Assembly: GCA_947384285.1 (NCBI GenBank)
Contig: CANDGI010000020.1
Span: 1-54,424 of the forward strand
Length of the DNA stretch: 54,424 nucleotides
Source of the DNA: an uncultured Lachnospiraceae bacterium
GTDB taxonomy: Bacteria > Bacillota > Clostridia > Lachnospirales > Lachnospiraceae
Direction: 5' to 3'
Part shown: one piece after another, positions 1 through 7,259 of the stretch
Layout: every line of letters begins with the position of its first letter
Numbering within the stretch: position 1 is the stretch's first letter
Notes under the pieces: model-generated
Databases searched by the model: none
The model's input: only the letters and a program-made list of their open reading frames with translations
What the model was told of the DNA's origin: nothing
Translations under genes and position numbers: made by a program

Positions 1-73
1 TCCTCAAACATAAAAAGCGTTCCTCAAACATAAAAAGCGTTCCTCAAACATAAAAAGCGTTCCTCAAACATAA
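1..73. repeat. 20-bp tandem repeat, three full copies plus a partial
   Basis: Three exact head-to-tail copies of a 20-base unit that begins TCCTCAAACATAAAAAG occupy 1-60. A fourth copy breaks down after its first 13 bases at 73. The array begins at the window edge, so it may be longer. It directly abuts the palindromic element that follows. No gene is visible here. Confidence 0.9.
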
Positions 74-79
74 GGCACC

Positions 80-301
80 GGAAAATAGGCGGCAGCGGAC
101 GGCAAAGCAGGGCTGCGCTTCCCCTAAGCAAACTATTTATGGGCGTATTTAGTGTAGACGAAATCCACTGCTTACAGAGACTTTGGAACGAAGGCTTTCC
201 TGAGTTCCTTAGTCTCTGTAAGCAGTCAGCTCGCCGGAGCACTGCCCAGTTTGCGTGAGGAAGCGCAGCCCTGCTTTGCCGTCCGCTGCCGCCTATTTTC
301 C
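80..301. repeat. 222-bp palindromic element with nested inverted repeats
   Basis: The ends 80-120 and 261-301 are a perfect 41-bp inverted repeat. Further in, 168-182 and 211-225 form a perfect 15-bp inverted repeat, and the bases around 118-135 and 248-264 pair imperfectly, so most of the element can fold into one long hairpin or cruciform. It lies 3 bases beyond the sdaAA stop codon, so it could end or stabilise that transcript. Its size and perfect ends look more like a small palindromic mobile repeat than a plain terminator. Confidence 0.85.
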
Positions 302-304
302 CCT

Positions 305-1180
305 TCAAAAATTTGAAATCAGCTTCTTTTTGATTTCCACCCCCGCTGGTGTGGCGGCAAGCCCTCCTTCCCCTGTTTCCTTCAAAGAACAGGGCAGGGC
401 CATTCCCACCGTTCGCATGGCGTCAATCACCTCGTCCGGCGGTATCCGGCTTATAATCCCTGCCATTGCCATATCAGCGCTGGACACGGCATTGACCGCG
501 CCTATTACGTTTCGTTTTACACAGGGCACTTCCACAAGTCCTGCTACCGGGTCGCATACCAGGCCTAACAGGCTTTTCAGTGCAATGGCGCAGGCGTGGA
601 TAATTTCTTGTTCTCCGCCGCCCATAAGATATGCCAGGCCGCCGGCTGCCATAGCGCTTGCGCTACCGATTTCCGCCTGGCACCCTCCGGTGGCTCCTGC
701 GATAAATGCCCGCTCTGCTATGACTGTGCCGATACCTGCAGCGGTAAACATGGCTTCTGTCATTTTTTCATCCGAAATGGAAAAATGTTTTTGGTAAGTG
801 AGGAAAACTGCCGGCATCACACCGCAGGAGCCTGCGGTAGGCGCTGCTACAATCCGCTTCATACAGGCATTGGATTCTCCCATCTTAAGAGCTCGTATCA
901 TCACCTCGCTCATGAAGACGCCGGAAATCGTCTTTCCTGCCCGCAAAGCCTCTTCCATTTTCTGCCCATCATTTCCCACCAGCCCGCTGGCCGATTTCAT
1001 TCTGCCATCGTAAGATTCATCTGCCTTTCGCATGGTATCATACATATTCTGCATGGTGCGAAAGGATTCCTCCTCCGATACCATCCGCTCTGACATATCA
1101 TCCTCCAAAACAATACGGAAAAAAGATTTTTTCTGCTGCTGGGCAGCGGTTACAATTTCTTTCAATGATTGAAAACTCAT
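305..1180 (-). CDS. sdaAA: L-serine dehydratase, iron-sulfur type, alpha subunit
   Basis: Catalytic alpha subunit of the two-part [4Fe-4S] L-serine ammonia-lyase, which turns L-serine into pyruvate and ammonia in the cytoplasm. The 291-residue protein carries the family's conserved glycine- and cysteine-rich segments: PTAGSCG near residue 114, ATGGCQAEIG near 163, and CDPVAG...VPC near 209-220, which supply likely cluster ligands. The start at 1180 has a GGAG ribosome site lying inside the end of sdaAB, 2 bases upstream, so the two subunits are translationally coupled. It is the last gene of a three-gene unit (flavodiiron protein, sdaAB, sdaAA). The assignment is secure. Confidence 0.96.
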   Translation of the reverse strand: MSFQSLKEIVTAAQQQKKSFFRIVLEDDMSERMVSEEESFRTMQNMYDTMRKADESYDGRMKSASGLVGNDGQKMEEALRAGKTISGVFMSEVMIRALKMGESNACMKRIVAAPTAGSCGVMPAVFLTYQKHFSISDEKMTEAMFTAAGIGTVIAERAFIAGATGGCQAEIGSASAMAAGGLAYLMGGGEQEIIHACAIALKSLLGLVCDPVAGLVEVPCVKRNVIGAVNAVSSADMAMAGIISRIPPDEVIDAMRTVGMALPCSLKETGEGGLAATPAGVEIKKKLISNF

Positions 1181-1182
1181 GA

Positions 1183-1857
1183 TTACACTCCATGTTCATC
1201 TATTAAGCTTAAATATGTCACTTTATAGATTCCTTCTAATTTTTCCAGCCATCGGATTGACTCTCTTGGGACTTCCTTATCACACTCTAGAACCAGTACT
1301 GCGCTTCCGCCCCGCTTATCCCGGTAAAGCTGCATCGTTGCAATATTCACTGATTTGTGAGCCAGCATGGAAGTGACCTCCGCCACATGCCCCGGCTGAT
1401 CTTGATTGCGGACAATCAGCGTGGGGTAATCCCCGCAGAAATTGGCTTCCAAGCCGTCAATCTCACAGACCTTAATCCGTCCGCCGCCCAAAGAAGCTGC
1501 AACTACTTCCAGATACCGGCCTTTTGTCCCGGTTAATTTCATCAGGACAGAGTTGGGATGGGCATCCCGCAATTCAATTCCGGCAAAAGAATAGGAAAGC
1601 CCAGCCTCATCCGCCAACGCAAAGCTGTCTGGAACCCTCTCGTCGTCTGTCCTCATGCCCAGCAGGCCTGCAATCAGCGCCCGGTCTGTCCCATGCCCTT
1701 TCCCTGTTGCCAGAAAAGAGCCATGCAGATAGATTTCGGCTTTTGCCACCGGCTCATTCAAAAGCCGCCTGCCAATGTGCCCGATTCTCACTGCTCCCGC
1801 CGTATGGGAGCTGGAAGGGCCGACCATCACCGGCCCCACAATGTCAAATAAATTCAT
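1183..1857 (-). CDS. sdaAB: L-serine dehydratase, iron-sulfur type, beta subunit
   Basis: Beta subunit of the iron-sulfur L-serine dehydratase. The N-terminal half has the beta-domain signature GPSSSHTAGAVRIG (residues about 12-25). The C-terminal part, from about residue 148, is an ACT domain (TLIVRNQDQPGHVAEVTSML), the usual small-molecule binding fold of this subunit. Length, 224 residues, is normal for the split enzyme. The gene begins 6 bases after the stop of the upstream flavodiiron gene, without a strong ribosome site of its own, so it probably depends on coupled translation. Confidence 0.96.
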   Translation of the reverse strand: MNLFDIVGPVMVGPSSSHTAGAVRIGHIGRRLLNEPVAKAEIYLHGSFLATGKGHGTDRALIAGLLGMRTDDERVPDSFALADEAGLSYSFAGIELRDAHPNSVLMKLTGTKGRYLEVVAASLGGGRIKVCEIDGLEANFCGDYPTLIVRNQDQPGHVAEVTSMLAHKSVNIATMQLYRDKRGGSAVLVLECDKEVPRESIRWLEKLEGIYKVTYLSLIDEHGV

Positions 1858-1863
1858 ACCATT

Positions 1864-3030
1864 TTATCTTGCAAGAAGCTCTTCTGCAAGGGCTTCCATT
1901 TCTGCAATGTTTCCCTCCTTCATCACAGATTTGATGGAAACTGTCTTTTCACAAAGGGTAATCTCCTTCATCTGCTCCAGAATCCCTTTCATATTTTTTG
2001 CTGCCATAGGCGCCCAGGTGCCGTTTTCGATTAAGGCAGCCCTGCGTTTCTGGAAATTCTTACTCTTTAAATGATGGAGAAAATCTTCCATGCAGGGGAA
2101 CATGCCGCCGTCATATGTAGCTGCCGCAAGTACCAGTTTATCATAACGGAAAGCATCTTCAATGGCCTCTGCCATATCATCTCTGGACAAATCGGTAATG
2201 GCCACTTTTTTCGCACCTTTTTCCTCAAGAATTTCTTTCATCTTGATTGCCGCTTTTTTCGTATTTCCATGGATGGATGCATAAGCCACCAAAACCCCGT
2301 CATCTTCTGGCTCATAGCTGCTCCAAATCTGATATTTTCCCAGATAATATGCCAGGTTTTCTTTTAAAACCGGCCCATGCAGAGGGCAGATCATTGCAAT
2401 ATCCAAATTTGCTGCTTTTTTCAATAATGCCTGTACCTGAGCGCCATATTTTCCAACGATATTAAAATAGTAGCGTCTTGCCTCGCATGCCCAGTCTTCC
2501 TCTGTATCCAATGCACCGAATTTTCCAAATCCATCTGCAGAAAAGAGGATTTTCTCTGATTTTTCATAGGAAACCATAACCTCCGGCCAATGCACCATAG
2601 GAGCCATTACAAATGTCAGTTCATGGGTTCCCAGACTCAAGGAATCTCCTTCCTTCACCATCACGGTCCGGCCGGATAGATCCATGGTAAAGAACTGGGA
2701 GAGCATCGGGAAGGTCTTTGCATTTCCCACTAATTTCATCTCAGGATATTTCTCTGCAAGAACCTGGATATTTGCTGCATGGTCTGGCTCCATATGGGAA
2801 ATAACCAGGTAATCCACACTTCTCCCTGCCAGTGCCTGCTCCAGGTTTGCCAGCCACTCATCCTTTTTCCTTGCATCTACCGTGTCCATAACAGCTACTT
2901 TTTCATCCAAAATCACATAAGAATTGTAGGACACCCCATTGGGGATGATATACTGGCTTTCAAATAAATCTAAATCCTTATCATCTGCACCGATATATAA
3001 AATATTATCTGTAATTGTTACGTCTTTCAT
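1864..3030 (-). CDS. Flavodiiron protein (FprA-type A-flavoprotein)
   Basis: Soluble oxygen- or nitric-oxide-reducing flavodiiron enzyme of anaerobes. Residues about 1-245 form the metallo-beta-lactamase-like diiron domain with the full ligand set: H79-x-E81-x-D83-H84, H147, D166 and H218. Residues about 255-388 form the FMN-binding flavodoxin domain (YASIHGNTKKAA). No rubredoxin domain is fused. The start is placed at 3030 because AGGAGG lies 8 bases upstream; a further in-frame ATG at 3090 would add 20 residues read through the leader. It is the first gene of a unit with the oxygen-sensitive serine dehydratase, and inference suggests that it protects that enzyme. Confidence 0.93.
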   Translation of the reverse strand: MKDVTITDNILYIGADDKDLDLFESQYIIPNGVSYNSYVILDEKVAVMDTVDARKKDEWLANLEQALAGRSVDYLVISHMEPDHAANIQVLAEKYPEMKLVGNAKTFPMLSQFFTMDLSGRTVMVKEGDSLSLGTHELTFVMAPMVHWPEVMVSYEKSEKILFSADGFGKFGALDTEEDWACEARRYYFNIVGKYGAQVQALLKKAANLDIAMICPLHGPVLKENLAYYLGKYQIWSSYEPEDDGVLVAYASIHGNTKKAAIKMKEILEEKGAKKVAITDLSRDDMAEAIEDAFRYDKLVLAAATYDGGMFPCMEDFLHHLKSKNFQKRRAALIENGTWAPMAAKNMKGILEQMKEITLCEKTVSIKSVMKEGNIAEMEALAEELLAR

Positions 3031-3065
3031 TCCTTTATTCCTCCTGTATTTTATAATTAAAACAA

Positions 3066-3088
3066 GGATTGCCAGAAATTGGCAATCC
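3066..3088 (-). promoter_or_regulatory. Perfect 9+9 bp palindrome ahead of the flavodiiron gene
   Basis: GGATTGCCA and TGGCAATCC flank a 5-base spacer, 36 bases upstream of the start codon of the flavodiiron gene. On the minus strand it is followed by an AT-rich stretch containing TATAAA, so it may overlap the promoter as an operator, or form a short hairpin in the leader. No known operator was recognised. Confidence 0.5.
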
Positions 3089-3107
3089 ACACTTCCACCC
3101 CTGCTTA

Positions 3108-3318
3108 ATGAAAGCTGAAGCTTCCATAAATAAGGATGACCATCCGGCCTGTCCTACGATAGGCTTTACACAATAGAAGTTTGCCGGAAAGTCCCCGGCT
3201 TCCATTGTAAGGATGGCCATCCGGCCCACCAAACGGTAAACCATGCATGATGGGGGGTACTATGAAAACCTCCGGCTTCCATTGTAAGGATGGCCATCCG
3301 GCCTGCTGTAATACAGGC
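3108..3318 (+). repeat. Dispersed intergenic repeat, three tandem copies
   Basis: Three diverged copies of a repeat lie head to tail, with cores near 3121-3152, 3197-3222 and 3274-3302. The shared core reads GCTTCCATTGTAAGGATG followed by GCCATCCGGCC; GGATGGCCATCC is itself a perfect 12-bp palindrome. Related copies lie at 7068-7106, 12170-12382 and 13838-13942, so this is a genome-dispersed element that fills spaces between genes. It takes up most of the 304-base gap between the flavodiiron gene and nfnB. Confidence 0.8.
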
Positions 3319-3334
3319 TGGACATGACGGAAAT

Positions 3335-4720
3335 TTATTTACCGGAAAGGTATTCATCAATGCCTTTTGCAGCAGCTTTTCCTGCGCCCATGGCAAGAAT
3401 CACCGTTGCTGCCCCTGTCACCGCATCACCGCCTGCAAATACTCCCGGCTTGCTGGTAGCCCCGTTTTCCTCTTCTGCCACAATGCATTTCCAACGGTTG
3501 GTCTCCAACCCTTCTGTGGTAGAGGAAATCAGCGGGTTGGGGGAGGTTCCCAGAGACATAATCACTGTATCCAGCTCCAAATCAAATTCAGAACCTGGAA
3601 CCTCCACGGGTCTTCTTCTACCGGATTCATCCGGTTCTCCCAGCTCCATACGGATGCAGGTCATCCCTTTGACCCATCCGTTCTCATCCACAAGAACCTC
3701 TTTGGGATTGGTCAGCAAATCAAAAATAATCCCTTCCTCTTTTGCATGGTGCACTTCTTCCACACGGGCTGGAAGCTCTTCCTCACTTCTTCTATATACA
3801 ATATGAACCTCTGCACCCAAACGGAGCGCTGTCCTGGCTGCGTCCATGGCTACGTTTCCGCCGCCTACCACTGCAACCTTCTTTCCTTTCATGATAGGCG
3901 TATCGTATTCTTCCTTAAAAGCCTTCATCAGATTATTTCTGGTAAGGAACTCATTGGCAGAAAATACACCGTTGGCCTGCTCGCCAGGAATTCCCATAAA
4001 TTTGGGCAGCCCAGCACCGGAGCCGATAAATACTGCTTCAAAGCCTTCCTCTTCCATCAGTTCATCAATGGTTCCTGCTTTTCCGATGACTACGTTTGTC
4101 TCAATCTTTACTCCCAGAGATTTTACATTCTCAATTTCCTTTGCCACTACAGCACTCTTGGGCAGACGGAATTCTGGGATTCCGTAAATCAATACGCCCC
4201 CTGGCTCATGCAGGGCTTCAAAAATCGTCACATCATAGCCCATTTTTGCCAAATCCCCGGCACAGGTCAAGCCCGCAGGGCCGGAACCAATGACGGCTAC
4301 CTTGTGAGCCTTCTTCTCTGCGGCCGGCTGAGGCTTAATATCATTTTCCCTTGCCCAGTCTGCAGCGAAACGCTCCAATTTCCCGATGGAAACCGGCTCG
4401 CCTTTAATCCCACGGATGCATTTTCCTTCACACTGGCTTTCCTGGGGGCATACTCGTCCGCAGACTGCCGGAAGGGCACTGGATTTACTGATGGTCTGGT
4501 AAGCATCCTCAAAATTTCCTTCTTTTATCCGGGAAACAAATCCTGGAATATCAATGGCTACCGGGCATCCTTTTACGCACTGGGCATTTTTACAATTCAG
4601 GCATCTTTCCGCCTCTTCCATAGCTTCCTCTTTATTATATCCCAGGCAAACCTCCTCGAAATTCTTGGCACGCACCTGAGGCTCCTGCTCTCTTACCGGA
4701 ACTTTCTTCAAAACATCCAT
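3335..4720 (-). CDS. nfnB: NfnB-type subunit: NADPH-binding glutamate synthase-like flavoprotein
   Basis: Large subunit of the electron-bifurcating NADH-dependent ferredoxin:NADP oxidoreductase, or of the related SudA/GltD-like complex. The N-terminal part has two cysteine groups for [4Fe-4S] clusters (CLNCKNAQCVKGCP near residue 40, CGRVCPQESQCEGKC near 88). It is followed by two dinucleotide-binding folds: GSGPAGLTCAGDL near 145 for FAD and GGGNVAMDAARTA near 285 for NADPH. Length is 461 residues. Its stop-to-start junction with the upstream gene overlaps by one base. Pairing with the SudB/NfnA-like gene directly upstream favours Nfn over a biosynthetic glutamate synthase, since no large GOGAT subunit is present. 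Confidence 0.9.
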   Translation of the reverse strand: MDVLKKVPVREQEPQVRAKNFEEVCLGYNKEEAMEEAERCLNCKNAQCVKGCPVAIDIPGFVSRIKEGNFEDAYQTISKSSALPAVCGRVCPQESQCEGKCIRGIKGEPVSIGKLERFAADWARENDIKPQPAAEKKAHKVAVIGSGPAGLTCAGDLAKMGYDVTIFEALHEPGGVLIYGIPEFRLPKSAVVAKEIENVKSLGVKIETNVVIGKAGTIDELMEEEGFEAVFIGSGAGLPKFMGIPGEQANGVFSANEFLTRNNLMKAFKEEYDTPIMKGKKVAVVGGGNVAMDAARTALRLGAEVHIVYRRSEEELPARVEEVHHAKEEGIIFDLLTNPKEVLVDENGWVKGMTCIRMELGEPDESGRRRPVEVPGSEFDLELDTVIMSLGTSPNPLISSTTEGLETNRWKCIVAEEENGATSKPGVFAGGDAVTGAATVILAMGAGKAAAKGIDEYLSGK

Positions 4721-5613
4721 TATTTGTCACCTCCGCAATGTCCGCATCCGCCGTGGTGGGTATCTCCCTCTGTAAGCTTCAGCATACTTCTTCCTTCTTC
4801 TGTCTTGTATAACTGCTGGCGTTTCATGGCCTGGTCAAAGTCTACCAGATGCCCGTCAAATTCCGGTCCGTCCACACAGGCAAATTTCACCTGGTCTCCT
4901 ACCGTTACCCGGCAGGCACCGCACATCCCGGTTCCATCCACCATAATAGGGTTCAGGGAAACGACGGTTGGAATTTCTAATTTCTTGGTGAGAAGGCATA
5001 CAAATTTCATCATAATCATAGGGCCGATTGCAATACACAAATCGTATGTATTTCCATTCTTTACAAGCTCTTCCAGTTGGTTGGTGCCCATTCCGTGGAA
5101 CCCATAGCTGCCATCGTCGGTCGTCACGTAAAGATTTCCTGCCACCTGTCTCATTTCCTCTTCCAGAATCAGCAAATCTTTCGTCTTGGAACCCATAATC
5201 ACATCACAGCTTACCCCTTGCTCATGAAGCCATTTTACCTGGGGATACACCGGGGCAGTTCCTACTCCTCCGGCAATAAATACGATTTTCTTCTGTTTCA
5301 GCTCCTCCAAAGGCGTCTCTGTCAATTCAGAAGCACAGCCTAAAGGACCTACAAAATCCTGGAATGCGCCGCCTTCCTCCAATGATTCCATCCGCTGGGT
5401 GGACGCTCCGACAATCTGGAATACAATGGTAACTGTTCCGGCATCTTTGTCATAATCACAAATGGTAAGCGGAATCCGCTCCCCTTCCTCATCCATTTTC
5501 ACAATCACAAACTGCCCAGGCAGACAGGACTTTGCCACACGAGGTGCCTTTACATCCATAAGAAAAATCTTATCCGCCAGTTTTCTCTTTTTTACGATTG
5601 GGTACATATTCAA
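4720..5613 (-). CDS. nfnA: NfnA-type subunit: FAD/[2Fe-2S] ferredoxin-NAD(P) reductase
   Basis: Small subunit of the Nfn transhydrogenase, related to dihydroorotate dehydrogenase electron transfer subunits and SudB. The 297-residue protein has the ferredoxin-reductase FAD-binding start (GQFVIVKMDEEGERIPLTI, near residue 34), an NAD-binding GGVGTAPVYPQ (near 114) and a C-terminal [2Fe-2S] cysteine set (MCGACRVT near 230). It also ends in an unusual Cys/His/Gly-rich tail (HHGGCGHCGG) that could bind a metal. It is the first gene of the nfnAB pair and has its own promoter just upstream. Confidence 0.9.
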   Translation of the reverse strand: MNMYPIVKKRKLADKIFLMDVKAPRVAKSCLPGQFVIVKMDEEGERIPLTICDYDKDAGTVTIVFQIVGASTQRMESLEEGGAFQDFVGPLGCASELTETPLEELKQKKIVFIAGGVGTAPVYPQVKWLHEQGVSCDVIMGSKTKDLLILEEEMRQVAGNLYVTTDDGSYGFHGMGTNQLEELVKNGNTYDLCIAIGPMIMMKFVCLLTKKLEIPTVVSLNPIMVDGTGMCGACRVTVGDQVKFACVDGPEFDGHLVDFDQAMKRQQLYKTEEGRSMLKLTEGDTHHGGCGHCGGDK

Positions 5614-5683
5614 ACCTCCGCATACTTAATCTTCTACGTGTCCCGGAAGCAGCGGTCTCTCCGTCTGCCGCCATCCGTTTTCT

Positions 5684-5712
5684 ATTCTAATATATTTCTG
5701 TGGAAAATTCAA
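5684..5712 (-). promoter_or_regulatory. Sigma-A-type promoter for nfnAB
   Basis: On the minus strand TTGAAT (5707-5712) and TAGAAT (5684-5689) are 17 bases apart, and the nfnA start lies about 70 bases downstream. The hexamers each differ from consensus at one or two positions. Nothing else is apparent in the 244-base gap. Confidence 0.65.
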
Positions 5713-5857
5713 TTATTTTATGGAAAAGAATACACCATTGAGATATCAGACAGTATTTCTGAATGCGTCATCTCCGCATCATCATTTAATGTTACCTATG
5801 GGTACATCATCATCCCAATCTCCCTCCATATTTGATTGCTGTTTCTGCATTGGAAAT

Positions 5858-6187
5858 CTACATAGAAACCGCCACGGCTCCAGCCAGAATCAGCGCAACC
5901 CCCATGATTTTTTTCCCGGTAATCTTCTCCTTCAAAATGAAATATGAAAAAACCATCGTCCAAATATAGGTAAGCGACGTCAGGGGCAGCACCACAGAAT
6001 AATCCAGATACCGCAGGACATAAATATTTAAGAGTGCAGATGCCAAATACAAAAATCCGCCTGCATAGAAATGGATATTGCAGATTAAGGCCATAATCCC
6101 TTCTGCGCTGGATGCCTTCTTTAAAAATAAAGATGCAGCAGAGCCCAAAAGCGTCATCACAAACAACAGCATGAAATAAAGTGTCAT
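5858..6187 (-). CDS. Small multidrug resistance/EamA-like membrane protein, second of a pair
   Basis: A 109-residue, four-helix membrane protein of the small multidrug resistance/EamA type. Hydrophobic helices span about residues 4-22, 32-55, 60-83 and 92-108. A helix boundary carries FSYFILKEKITGKKIMG, the typical end-of-repeat signature of half-size drug/metabolite transporters. Its start overlaps the stop of the upstream paralogue by 4 bases (ATGA). Adjacent unequal SMR genes usually make a heterodimer. The substrate cannot be read from the sequence; polyamines, cations, undecaprenyl carriers and guanidinium are all known for such pairs. Confidence 0.85.
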   Translation of the reverse strand: MTLYFMLLFVMTLLGSAASLFLKKASSAEGIMALICNIHFYAGGFLYLASALLNIYVLRYLDYSVVLPLTSLTYIWTMVFSYFILKEKITGKKIMGVALILAGAVAVSM

Positions 6188-6525
6188 TCCTTGTCACCTC
6201 CTGCAATCAGAATCACCCCGGCAATGATGACAAGGACGCCAATGCATTTGGGGATTGTGATTTCCTCTTTCAATACCAGCGCAGCCAAAAAAATGCTTAA
6301 GACATAATTCAGGCTGAGCATGGGCTGGAGGACAGACAATTTCCCGTACCGGTAGGCAAGAATCATAACCAGCGCCCCTGCCCCGTAAAATGCAAATCCT
6401 GCCAGCATTATCCAAATCCCCTGCTCTGCCGACAGCTTCCACAAAAGCTGGCCGATGCAGACGCAGATGGAAGATACCAGCATCAATAAAATTCCTTTTT
6501 TGTTTTTTTGAAATGATTCTACCAT
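6184..6525 (-). CDS. Small multidrug resistance/EamA-like membrane protein, first of a pair
   Basis: A 113-residue four-helix membrane protein, paralogous to the gene it overlaps. It contains a conserved early-helix segment (SICVCIGQLLWKLSAEQG, residues about 19-36) with the glutamate region expected of the family, and a closing FLAALVLKEEITIPKCIGV. A GGAGG site lies 8 bases before the ATG at 6525. The positively charged N-terminus (VESFQKNKK) suggests opposite or dual orientation to its partner, which fits a heterodimeric exporter. Confidence 0.85.
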   Translation of the reverse strand: MVESFQKNKKGILLMLVSSICVCIGQLLWKLSAEQGIWIMLAGFAFYGAGALVMILAYRYGKLSVLQPMLSLNYVLSIFLAALVLKEEITIPKCIGVLVIIAGVILIAGGDKE

Positions 6526-6701
6526 AATAAACCTCCACTTCTACGGCTCTATAACCTGCACGTGAATCGCCCTCTCCTGATTGCCATTTCGAACAATTTT
6601 GCAGCTGACCTTTTTCCCACATATGACGCATCCATACCAGGATTATCAAATCTACAAAATCCGGCATTATCTTTTATCCATAACATCATACGCTGTTTTG
6701 A

Positions 6702-6980
6702 ATTCTTGATTCTTACCTGAAAATCTTCTCCAATTATATCATATACCGCAAAATACGCAAGAAAATAAACGAAACTCCTGATGCCATCGGCCAGGAAGCT
6801 TTTGACACCATGAACGAGATGCCAGGCCTGCTCAGGCAGCATAAAGAACTGCTGGAAAGCGATGAAGAGATTGAAGAAGACCAATTGAACGAGATGATTG
6901 CATGGTATGGCACGGCTGAAAAGCGGGCAGCAGACGTAAAAGCAGCCTTCCAGCAGCAAGAAGGCACAGTATCCGAGTAA
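6702..6980 (+). pseudogene. Plus-strand open remnant with no start, C-terminal helix-rich fragment
   Basis: After a TGA at 6699 the plus strand stays open to TAA at 6978. The 92-codon stretch is acidic and helix-rich in its last 70 codons (INETPDAIGQEAFDTMNEM ... ADVKAAFQQQEGTVSE). There is no start codon with a ribosome site and no gene upstream on this strand. Its composition looks coding, whereas the minus-strand frame across the same bases looks like a shadow. It is most likely the C-terminal piece of a decayed gene. The family was not recognised. Confidence 0.45.
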
Positions 6981-7067
6981 AAACAGATGGTTTTCAAGAA
7001 CACCTTGAAACTGTGGACGAAAAAACAGAATAAACCCGGCATCCTGTTTCACATATCGTTCCACAGT

Positions 7068-7219
7068 CCCCATGGCCATCCTGCTGTGGAGGCCAGAGAC
7101 TTTCATAAATACTTTATGCGGGGCTGTCGGGAAATGATAAGTTATCCGCAATATATGCTGTGACTCTTTCAGTGGCACAACTACATATTGCAGACAAATT
7201 CCATTTCCCGACAGCCCCG
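7068..7219. repeat. Dispersed-repeat copy followed by a 102-bp MITE-like palindrome
   Basis: 7068-7106 is one reverse-oriented copy of the dispersed repeat described at 3108. Next to it, 7118-7135 and 7202-7219 form a perfect 18-bp inverted repeat (CGGGGCTGTCGGGAAATG and its complement). The 66 bases between are partly self-complementary (CGCAATATATG against TACATATTGC). On the plus strand the right arm is followed by TTTTTAT, so it could act as a terminator in that direction; as an element it resembles a MITE. This region plus the remnant before it fills the 734-base gap upstream of the SMR pair. Confidence 0.75.
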
Positions 7220-7259
7220 TTTTTATATCATCCAGCAGACCAATATCCATATATGAATA

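Noticed and set aside
3035-3396. Minus-strand frames of 69 and 76 codons near the flavodiiron gene
   Set aside because: Also translations of the dispersed repeat (recurring GRMAILTMEAG-type strings).
3290-5107. 605-codon plus-strand frame
   Set aside because: It is opposite nfnB and nfnA, whose motifs and ribosome sites are clear; the product has no recognisable features.
6526-6700. Guanidine riboswitch ahead of the SMR pair
   Set aside because: SMR genes often have one, but none of the conserved guanidine-I, -II or -III blocks that I know could be found in the leader.
6549-7250. 233-codon minus-strand frame
   Set aside because: It runs through a dispersed repeat and a palindrome and opposite a plus-strand remnant with better coding character; no start site support.
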